Positions 50,130-61,400 of a stretch of DNA of 64,000 nucleotides are shown in pieces (positions within the stretch are counted from its first letter, which is position 1; every line of letters begins with the position of its first letter). The stretch comes from Prinia subflava (lineage: Eukaryota; Chordata; Aves; Passeriformes; Cisticolidae), in NCBI RefSeq assembly GCF_021018805.1, contig NC_086247.1, positions 118,331,094 through 118,395,093 of the forward strand, given 5' to 3'. Under the pieces are notes generated by a model. That model saw only the letters and a list, made by a program, of their open reading frames with translations, was not told where the DNA came from and made no database searches. Both the position numbers and the translations under genes were made by a program.

Positions 50130-51924
50130 CCTAATGAAAGGCTGAACAATAGAAAAAAAAGCAGCTGATGCAATCCCACTGCTACCCCTCCAAATACCTT
50201 TGAGGCACTGAATTTGTTGAGCACAGAAATGTTCCCACCTCCCTGTTGCGGGTGCCGTGGGCTGCAGAGATGGGGCACAGCGGCAGCGCGGCACTGGGCA
50301 CAGGATTCCTCTCCTCTGAGTCCTGCAAAGCACTGGGGCGCTTTGCATCTGAAAGAGGAGCTGGATTTTGTGTTGTCAGAGACCGAGAGAAGGTTTAAAT
50401 AGGTAATTTTCAAACCGGAAAAGTGTAAACATTGTTAACATCTCTTTAAAATTCTGGCAGGGAGCGAAAGCTACCTGGATGTGTGCCATCAGCAAAACCA
50501 TTCAGCAAACCACATGCTGCCCTAGGAGACAGGACCTAGACAGATCTTTGCTGATGGGTTTAGGAGCAGCAGCCAGTAGCCATTGCCCAATCCATGCAGC
50601 ACCACTGTATTTCCTTTTTCTGCAACAGCCTTTGCTCTATGGGTCCTAGAGACAGCAGGCACTGCTGGGGAAAGTGTGCATGCATCTCTTTTCAGCCTTG
50701 TACCGTGCCTCTGCCATTTACATTGATGTGGAAGGGATTCAAACATCCGTCTGATTTACCTGTGGTTACTAAATAGAGCCTAAATCTCCTTTGCATGTGA
50801 TTTTGCACTATATGGTTCTAGAGAAAATAATTCCCCTTTATCAATATAGTTCCACAGTAATTTTATGGGCATCTGTAGTTCTTCATCAGTGAGAAAGGGA
50901 TGTAAGTGATTTCAGTCAGACATCAGGATTTTTCACAAATTTTCTGTCGCTTAGGAAAAGAATCTGATTTAATAACTGCAACGTAGATGTTTTTCACATG
51001 CTGTCAATTGCTGATTGCTATGCACTAAGACTCTGAAAATTAAAATCTCAATTGCTTACACTTTACTGTCTTGTCTGAGCAGTCCTGGTGAATTTGTCAG
51101 TACACTAGTGTATCTGAAGCAGAATTTGGCCCAGTGATGCAAGAGGTCATTAGCATTTCAAAATAGGCAATGTTTTGCAACATGACAAATAGCCTATAAC
51201 TCACATAAATTACACTTGCACAGACCTGTTTGGTCACACAGAAGACTCATTTTTCCCCTCAATTCCAAGTGGCTAAATCTGGATGCCTTATACTCAATCC
51301 TGCATGCCTACCATCTCAACATTAATTAATAGTATGCTTCTCAACCCTGTATCTTCTCAGTGTCATAAATTATTCTGGTCCTTTCAGCCTGACATTAATT
51401 ACAGTGCCTCACAGTTCCCACTGACACACTTTATCTTGGACTCAAACCCTCTCTTATGGTGATAGCTCCAACCACACACACCAGTCCTGCAGTTCATACT
51501 GGTCTCTCCCAGCTTTAGTACCTGTAGCCTATAATGTATAATCAGCTTCACCATCCTATCTTGTCCACTGCCCATCACTGCTCCTTCTGCACTCACCTAG
51601 GCTCCCCACTGCTTTTTCAGGCTCTGTGAGAAAACTTCAGATATCATTCACCCCTGTCCACAGCCCAGAACACAAGGCAGAAGGACAAACAGGGTATTTT
51701 AGCAGAAACTGGGGCATAGAGAAAGCTTTAAAACATTGAGAGCTCTTGTTATAAATTAATATCTTTTCCTAGTGGATTAATGCAGAAGCTGGTTTGAGCA
51801 CTGTACTCATACAAAGATTGGTAATTTTTCGTCTCCTGGTTATAATCTAGATTTCTGCTATATTGGGGAAAATGCAAAGTTTCCAAAGGGGACTGATTTA
51901 GACATCCTGGGCAGGCTTGCCTAG

Positions 51925-52254
51925 ATGAGTAAAAGAGCAAGAGTGGGGTCAGCTCCTGTGGGAAATTTCCAGCCCGATGGCTCTGCAGCATCTGTATTTT
52001 GGCAGTCCCACCAAGCGCTCCCGGGAGCGCCCAGCTGCCAGCTGGAGCTGGCACAGCCTGTGGGGATGATTTCTGCCAGCAAATGCCCTGGAGGCCTCGC
52101 TGCCTTCCCCAAAGGCTTCCCCCCAGCTACAGGGTGCTGGTGGCGAGCAGGGAAGCCACAGCTCCGGAGGAGAAACAGCAGAGAGACAGAGAGGGCTCAG
52201 CAAGGCTGCAGCAGCAGGAGGGCTGCCAGGCATTGCTCTGCGAGAAAGGAAATG
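51925..52254 (+). other. GC-rich patch ending in a donor-like site
   Basis: About 330 bp of raised GC content with scattered CpGs in otherwise AT-rich DNA, containing the palindrome AGCGCTCCCGGGAGCGC. It ends near a plus-strand donor-like AATG|GTGAGG (GT at 52255-52256). Open on both strands for about 100 codons, probably because of composition. It could be the first exon of a non-coding RNA or an old GC-rich repeat. No family recognised. Confidence 0.3.
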
Positions 52255-52299
52255 GTGAGGTGAAGGCAAGGAAAAACACAGCCTCTTTCTAGCTAAGCA

Positions 52300-55200
52300 C
52301 AGTGCTCTTCCTCTGTTTGCCCCATCCCGTTTTTAGGATCTTTAGGAAGAAGCAGACCCCTGCCACCCTCTCAAAACCTCCCTCTTCATGGTGAGCACAC
52401 TCCCAGGAGCCCCCAGCACTCCTGGAGCTCTGGCTGTGCGTTTCAGGCATGGCCCCAGTAAAGCTGTCCCAGTCACAGCCAGACCACCCCAAGCACAGCA
52501 GAGCCTATCCTGCTGTCTCAGGAGAGGTTTCTATGCCCTGCAACTGCAGCAGGAGGTCTGAACTGGATGTCCTACATCAGCTGGGAAGCCTGGCACCATG
52601 TTCTGCCATTCTGTAGTGAGAAAGCATATTGGAGGAGAGAAATGGAGCAATATACACCATACAAGAGCTGTTGTCCCCTAAATGTCACAACTGCTGGCCT
52701 CCTTGTGACAAGAAAAGAAGGGGAGAGTGGAACAGCAGAACAGACAGAGAAAGAATCTAGGCTCGGGTATAAAAACAGCAAGGGAAGGATTATTTCCCAT
52801 CAGAGAGCAAAATCACAGCTTAGCAGAAGGCTCTCGCAAGAGACAGTGTCCCATTGAGAACAAAGCCTGCTCAGAATTTGCATTTTAGTCGGGAAATCTA
52901 ATATGATTTTTACAAACGTATATGCCAGATATTTCTCTTTGTCCAGTAGGTTATTATTCTCCCTCTCAGCTTTACAATCAGAAGCCTAAACTCCAGTAGT
53001 AAGTCCCAAACCTTTTTTAAAATAACTCATTTAAACCCTTTTTAATTTGATTATAGGACCATGAAAATTTCTGGGTGCATTTTCTGAAATTATGCTGCCA
53101 AGAACCTGAGAATCTTTGCTGTCATAGTCAGCTAGTGCAGTCACTCAGGACATTTGTATTTCAGGGAAAACTACTAGCACCCCAATTCAAACAAAAATGA
53201 CATGGAGAAGCCTGAGCAAAGCAGCAAGAACATGATGCAGAAGGCTGTAGGAATCATCAATTTGTTTTACTAATTAGATTCAAATTAGCTGGAGTTTTAG
53301 TAAAAACACGTGAACATTGACTGTGTTACGTACTCTGCTGACGTTAACATGATGTTAAATTACAGCTACATACGAATAAAAGCTTTTTCAATGAGTAATG
53401 AAACCAATATTTTCCTAGTGAACTTTTGAACCTCTATTATTTCAAAACGTATTAACATTGCTGGTAAAGGAAGAGAGAGAGATTTATGTCTTATGGTTTG
53501 GAAATTCTTGCTTTGTGAGGCATTCTGAGGACAAAACAGTCATGAGAAATCTACCCCCTATCTGCCCAAGCAGTTTATGCTCTAGAGGCAAACAGGAAAC
53601 CATCCCAGCCAGTATTCAAACAGATGCCAAGAACAAATATAATCTGTTCAAGAAAATATGTTAATAATTCTTTAATCCTCAATGGCTGTATCCATACATA
53701 AACAGGCCAACAAACATGTGGCTGGAGATGTCATTAAAGACTGGAAAGGATCGAGCTATCAAAAGCTACCCTAATGGTAATCAAGTGACACCTTGTGCTT
53801 CTGTAACTTGCTGAAAAACGTCCCTGATATCACTGCATATTGTATTACCCAGTAATTTATAACATTGAAATAATAAGGATAGCTCTCCCATTTGTAATGG
53901 GAATAATGAAAGTTTTCACTAGTTTACTGGAAAAGTTACTTCAAATCTATTAATGAAAATCACTTTTTTAACAGATAAGTACAAACATCAGTTTTCATCT
54001 TTGTTACTCTCTTTCTTGTATCCCAGTTCTCATTGATAGCTTCTTATTTTCCATGTTAGCTTCCACTGAATGTGTTGGTAAAGACTGTCTGGTCTGACCA
54101 CATGCATGCCAGGCCAGAGAACACAACACAACCATCTATGCACCAAGCCCACAGAGTCTGCCTGGCTTATGGCCAACAAAGATGCCTGTTTTTCACCCTT
54201 CAGTTTTAGTGCTCTTTCCCTACTCTTTTCTTCTTCTCCAGCAGGCTGAAATAATTCATACCACCGGAGACATATGAGCTGTGTGACACATTTCCTCGCC
54301 TGTGGGGTCCATCAGCTGAGTGACTGTGTTTGATTTCTTTCTCTATACTATGTAATTTAAAAATCTATTAAAAAATTGTAGCATAACTTTGAAATTTACC
54401 ACAGGCCACAAAGAGATATAGTTCGTTTTATCAGAATGGAGTCTATCTGCACAGGTATTGCAACAAAATACTGTACCTCACAAAATCCATAAACTGGGAT
54501 CTGACTTAATTGATTTGGAATATTGTTTAAATAGTGAATTTATTGACTGCCTTTCTAAGACAAATTACGCAGAGAATTCAAATCCTACTTATTCTGGCTT
54601 TGCAAAGAGCTTAGGGACTATCTGATAAAAGATGTAATGAATGGTATATAGTATTGTATATTGATACTGTATTCATTTTGTTTTTGGTTTTTTTTTAGAT
54701 AAATCTCTTTTTTCAGTGGCTTCATACTTACAGATTATCATAAAATTTCTCCTTCCCCCTCTTCTTACTGTCCTTATTTGCCTTTCCCACTCCTTCACTT
54801 ATTTTTGAATACCTCCCACATTCCCTGGCCCTCATGCTCCCCCTCCCTTCCACCTCCATGTTTTCCTCCTTCCTGCAGTATTTTCTTCATTCTTTCTTTG
54901 GGCATCCCATCCAGGATCTATGAAATAATTCCTTCTGTACTGTTCGTTATTCCCCGCCTCCATACAGTATCCGAAATACCATAAATGTTTGTCTGCATCT
55001 CTGGCTCCCTTCTCAGAGCCTCTCCCTGTCCCCTGTGCCTCAGAATGCTTTCTGCACATGCTGCCTACCCTGCAATCTTCTTCTATTATCCCTCCCGCTA
55101 TTCATTCAAGCTCTTGAAGCCCATCCAGTTTCTGCTCTGTACTCTGGCTCTTTTTGCTGCCAGAAAATGGTTTAGTTCTCATATTTCTGGGCAAGGAAAC

Positions 55201-58200
55201 AATCTCCATTTCCTATCTCACTTCCTAGATACTGTTTCACCATCAAATGTCTCTGTCCTTTATATTCAATCGTTCTTTCTCCTCAGTCCTAGCAGATCTT
55301 TAATTTCTCTCTTGTTTTCTGCCATCTAGAAGTTCAAGTATCATGGTATCATTTATCCTCAGTGTGTCTCTGCCCTGTTTATTTGTAACTAATCCAATGT
55401 CAAATATAGATAACCAATCTAACCCAAATTCCTCTAGGAGTACACAGTTATTGAGAGACAGTTCTTTCTAGACAAAATATTTACAGGTCCACTTTCCTTG
55501 TGGAATAAGGAATGACATTGCCACCTGCATAGAAATCACTACCTCACAAAGGTACAGCTGAAAATCCTGTTCAATACAGTTTCATGATCTGCAGTGTTTT
55601 GGGTTTAAATCACAAATGAGATTTTAATTAGTGTGTTGGCCAGATTAAAATCCTCAGAGAACTAGTATTTTCTCTGAATATCTTGGGCTTCCCTCATTTT
55701 CTCATTCATCTGTCAATTCTTGTTTCTTGTAAATATCAACAGTGATAACTGCTCTTTTGGTCTCTTCTGCTTAGAAATTTGTACATAATTTTGATCATAA
55801 TTTATTTCCAGTGTCCCAGGTCTCTAAAACCAAGGTCAAGTATCTCTTTTTTTCCTCCAAAGAATGCCCACTTTGCAGCAGATATATTTAACCTTTGACT
55901 CAGAGGCTTAATTCTCTGCTAGATTTTTCTGAGATGACAGAAGTCATATGTGGCCTAGCTCTCTGCTGCTTCCTTGAAAGAATTCATTACAGCAGTGCTT
56001 GCTTCAATTCTCCAATAAAGTAGCAGTATTCCTAGATACAGTATAAAGTTTCATTCTCAAGGGAAAAAAAGTGAGCATTTCATTTGGGCTCAGAGTTAAC
56101 TCCTCTAGTCTAGACTTCAAAGTGAGACTGTATTTATGAGACTCAGTAAGTCCTGAGGGCTCTTAGTCTGAAAGCCACTGAAAAAGTCTCTGAAAAGCAA
56201 AAAGTGTGGGATCTTCACTTCCTCTTGGAACAAAGTTATGATTCATGATCAGCAAGCAGGCTAAAACCGAATTTAAAAAAAAAAAAATCAAAAAGAAAAA
56301 CACTGCTTATAGAGTCCAGTCATATCATATTAAGGTTTAAGTTGTTAATGCTCAGTGAAGGTAAATTCTGCATTTTTTCCTAACAATTGCTGAATGGGTC
56401 TTATTCAAACTGCTGTCATTATGGAGAGATATTAAGCTCAGCTTCTTAGGAATGTGTCTGTAAAGAGTAATCAGGGATGAACCCTCTGCTATTTTTCTGT
56501 ACTTCTAATTTTACAGTTAGGATAGACCCTGAGGATGAAACCTGCCCATCACCTGTACTCATGACTGCCACAGCTGCTGGATGCTCAAGATTGTCCCCTT
56601 TCCCTTAGAAGAAGCTTCTTGTAGGTTACAAAACCTGGAAAACTCTTTAAATAAACCCTGTCAGAGAATTCCTGTCCTTCAGCCTTTTTTTTTCCTTTGA
56701 TATACCAACCACCAGCAGAGGGAAGTAAAAATGTTGCTTAGGTGGTCTCTATAGCACACAAAATGAAGCATTCCCTCCTGTTTATTTGCCACTTACTTGG
56801 TCAGGGGGGCAGCTACTGTCACTATTTTATAGCACAAAGTGGCTGTACAGGATTAAAGAGCATGACCAATTATTTTCAGTACCGTCTATATGGCTCGTAG
56901 CAGGCTGCTGCCAGCTTGTAAATTCTAGATGTTAAACAGTAGTTTTGATTATATTTTATTATTGGAAGAACAGTCCGCTCTTCTTGAAAATATTTCCTCC
57001 TTCCTTCTCCTCCAAGACACCCATAAATGATTTCAGTTCTTTTCAGCACAGGGATTTCAAAGTGCCCTTTCAATTAAAAACTGTTTTTACTGGCTTGCAT
57101 GGTTCTCTGGTTACAGTTTGGTTTTAATAGTTCTAAATTTAGGAACATGGTAATCTGAAACTACAAGGGATGGGATACCACTGGTTCTTCCAGCAGCTGA
57201 AGATGAAGCACATTCCAGGGTTAAATGCCTCTTGGTTAATACTTGAACTAATTTAATCTATAATTATTCTCAATGCCTGAAAAATGTCTGCATAAGTGGA
57301 AAGATTATGGTTTTGTGGTTGTTTGTATTTTCTGAAATCCTTCTTGTTCTATTATGTTGTGTCTGCTAAAAAAGATAAAATATAGCTGAAATATGACATT
57401 TCAAAATAAATGGCTGGTGCAAACTTTGAGGAGTAAAATTTGTGTGATGTGATTCAAGAGAAAAAAGGTAGCTGGAATCCTTCCAGATGTGCCATCCTTG
57501 AGCACATTGCCATAGATATTCAAGATCAAGCCCTTCTGAGTTAGCAAGAGCTGTAGGATGGATGTACACACATCCTCCCTCCTCCCACACAGGTATACAG
57601 CATTATGCCTGCTCGCTTACACAGCCCCAAGAGATTAAAGAGACCCTGGCAGAGAGGAAGGAGAGTAAATGATGAAAGTGCACATGGACAATGTGTCTTA
57701 AAGGTCACTGTTTACTGAGTGGATCTATGCACAGGCTTCCATGCTCACTACAAGCCACAGGCACAGACAAAAGAAGAAAATATTCAATTCTTTTGAAATA
57801 GAAGGACATGGCTTGTTTGACGTGCCAGGGGTGACATGATCCTTTATCCCTAGAAATGAAAAGTCTTTGAAAAAACACAAGCAGGTTAATATTCTGGTTT
57901 TGGTGAAAATCTGATTTAGCATACATAGAAACTGTCTGGGAGGGGAAAAAACCCATCAGTTTCACTTACTTTGTGAAAAAGTCTATACCCAGCCTCCTGT
58001 TTTTTTAAAAAAAGAACAAAATAACCCAAACAACAACAACAAACCTGTAAGGAGGAATAATGCTGTGAAAGAACTAAGCTAAACTTAGGTGGAAGAAGTC
58101 AGAAAGAATAATAATTTTTGAAAAGTTTTGAAATTCTTCACGGGACAAATCAAAACCCACAGCTCCAAGTAAACCTCTGAGCAGTGGAAGAGAAATTACA

Positions 58201-58390
58201 ACCTCTACTATCAAATCCCAACTTGATCTACTGCAGAATTTCCCTCAGGTCAGTTCAGTCAGTATAAATAAGCAAGATAACTGACTCCACCTTCCCACTG
58301 TTTGTTTTTCATTAGGTAATTTGGGCAAGCTTTTACATTAAATGCTCCAAGAGAAGAGAACAAACAATAAGTGAAGAACGTTTTCTGGGC
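52300..58390. other. Intergenic, no gene seen
   Basis: AT-rich, with a long pyrimidine-rich tract at about 54740-55330 that gives a 114-residue frame of low complexity. No gene or mobile element recognised. Confidence 0.5.
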
Positions 58391-58394
58391 ATAT

Positions 58395-58472
58395 AGATCT
58401 AGATCTAGATCTAGATCTAGATCTAGATCTAGATATAGATATAGATATAGATATAGATATAGATATAGATAT
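58395..58472. repeat. Hexamer microsatellite, (AGATCT)6 then (AGATAT)7
   Basis: Thirteen hexamer units with no interruption. The first six are AGATCT and the last seven AGATAT, a single sharp switch. Confidence 0.95.
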
Positions 58473-58479
58473 ATACCCT

Positions 58480-61400
58480 GAGCAGAGATAGAGGGTGGAT
58501 GACACTGAAACAGTGCCAAAAGGGATGAGATGAGGTAGGTGTGACAGCTAAAACTGGAGCCCACTGCTGCCTATGTACAAGGTCTACTGATGAGGTTTTA
58601 AAAGTGAACATATATCTTTACCTAGGTCAGAGGAGGGAGATCAAAACAAGACTCCCCAAAACCTTGTTCAGAAATTAAATGAAAACTTCCCCTCTCTAGG
58701 GCAGCCAATTGTATTTGCTACCAGTTATATTCTATTTTTTATTGTATTTTTTATTGTCTTTACATCATGTTACATAGTACTGTAGGCATTAACAGAGATA
58801 GTAAGACAGGTTAAATTTGTGCTACAGATTGTACAAATACATCTAAGGAAATGCTTTTTGCTTCAAAGAACTTTAATCCACTGTTGGTTATAGATAATAA
58901 TTTTTAAAAAGGTGAGGAAGACAAAATAATAAACAGAAGTATAATAATAACACACCAAATGAGCAGCAAAGTCTGGCTTTGATGTTGCTTATGATGGAAT
59001 AAATCTGGAGGGGGTTGACTTCATCCTAATTCCTAAACCAGTTTAAAAGCTGCATCAATAAGGAGAAAAGGAAAGAAAGGGAAAGGAAAGTCTGGGATTT
59101 CTGAGAACTAAGGAAAAAACCACAAATGTATTTTTCATCATAAAGAGAGAAAAAGAGAAGTTTAAGAACAACACAGGGTTGAGAAATAAGATGTTGCCAC
59201 TTGCTCAGGAAGCATTTGAGGGAATTTACAGCACACCAATGCCCTTTCTCTGAAGTGAATCTAGATGAAGAAACTTCATATAAGTAAAGCCATTGGAAAA
59301 CAATTTATTTAGTGGAAAAGCAGCATGTTGACAGTGCTTCAGGCTGGGAAGAAAAGGAGAAAACAAATATATTAATACAACAATATACAACAGAAATTAT
59401 GATGGTGGGCCACTGAAGACACAGCTCAGTAGGGTTAGAGCCTTCCCATTTTCCTCCCCACACTTCCCACATGGTGTTTCCCAGCAAGCCTTCCCACAGG
59501 TCTGACTGCTGGTGGGGAGACCTGAAAGATGCTGGAAGGACACACAGGAGGGTAAAATAAGCAAGGGCCTCACATCCCCTCCTCCCTGGAAAACAGTGCT
59601 CAGTCAGCAGCTCTCATCCACAAGGACCTTCCCAGGAGAGGACAGGAAAACACCATTTCTTATAGGTGTGCCCTACAGCCAGGCACAGGGATTGTCAGTG
59701 GGAGTGACTGACTGCAGGAAAAGCTCTTCTCTGGACTAGGTTTTTAGGGTGCTATTTCTTAGGGTGGTACAGAGAACAACACAATCCACAAAAATATCTT
59801 TCAGCTGCTACAGGAAAAGAAGTTACTTGGCGGACTAAGTAAACACCTCGAAGAGATGCAAGGCACCTCTTTTTGCCTGAGTTACCCTTTTGAGGTTTGG
59901 TTTTCTTCACTTTTAATGTGATGACATAGGAGTCTCTACACAATGACCAACCAAGTGCAGACCCGATCAGCAAGACAAAGCTGAAATAATGGGACTCTAT
60001 GAAAAAGTGGATTTAAGTGGATTGATATGTGCCCCCCATATTGCCCAGAGATAAAACAAACACACAACGAAATGAAAGTGAAAGGCTTCAGCACAGGTAA
60101 AAGGGGTAATTCTAAAATTTAAACATCTTTCTTGAACTAGAGGAAAAATTAATTCCCATTTTAGTATGCTGCGTAAGTGAGAATCTCCAAATTAGGCATA
60201 TTGTTTCTGTTGTTTTATTTTATTGTGCTGTAGCTAGAAAAGAAATCAATAGACACTAAAAAGGTACATCTCAAAAGAAAGCTAATCAACCTATTATTGA
60301 CTTAGCTACAGTTATTTTTTGAACAGAAAATATCAAGACAATTTTCAAGACTCAGATATCTTGATTGAACACAAAGCCTTGGCAGCATGTAGAAGAGCCA
60401 CCACAGTGGCAGAAAGACAACAGGAAACAGATTTCACTGAGCAGAGGTCATTGCTAGAATACAATACTTCACTACTAAGGACTCTCTAGGCATTCAAAGG
60501 AAATACAGAATTTGTATTATATTTGCAGTATATTTTCCCTTAAAATATAACCAAAACAATATGCAAATGTACTTTGAAATACATAAATGCATATTTACGT
60601 GTTTGATTTTGGTAATATAAATGTTTGTCCAAAGCTAGATGTTCAGTCACCTCAATTTTTTTGCATCTAAGTCTTTCTGGTAAGAAACTACTCATCGGTG
60701 TCTACATCCAGAATGGACGAACCCTGAGATGTTACAAGTAATGCAAGAGCTCCCTCTGTACAAGTCCCAGGACAATGTGTTATGTATCACATAACATTCC
60801 TTAGTTTTTCTGCAGGGCAATGACTTCATCTCAGTGCATCTGCTCTCTGTCTGCTGAAATAACTCACCTCATTCACTCAGAGGATATTTTCTAACAACAG
60901 AGCTGGTCTCAGGTCTCAGTTTAAAAACAAATAGCCCTTTTCAAAACAAACATCTGGCCAAACTTGTATAATAATTGGAAATGTTATCCCATAATTTAAA
61001 GGAAATATCTTTACTGAAAAAGTCGTTCCTATTCATATGCCAAGAAGACCTTTTGGTTAATTTTCCTGCTATTCAAATAAATTCACATTCTGTACTCATA
61101 TTTTAATTAAAGAATTATTGGAACATGCAGAATTTGCTTCCTAAATTAAATAGGGGGTTTTTGCCATCAGTATAACCTAACAGATCGAAAGCTTTAAAAA
61201 CCTCAGGTCAAACTTGATTTTCTGAAACACTCAAGTTTATTGCTCAGAGGAACATATCTTAATACAGCATTCAAGTTTCCTTTTTCTCTACAAATCAGAA
61301 CAGTAAACTGGCTTACAGAATTAATCCTCAGAATCAGATAAGTCACTGCTTATCAATTTAGTAGATGAGGGTTTTTATTTGATTTTGAAAATGTTATTTG

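Larger units (their letters stand above)
45991..51920. other. Intergenic, no gene seen
   Basis: Mostly AT-rich. A short GC-richer patch at about 50225-50345 carries several CpGs. The longest open frame (48372-48791, minus, 139 residues) is not recognised. Small repeats are listed separately. Confidence 0.5.
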
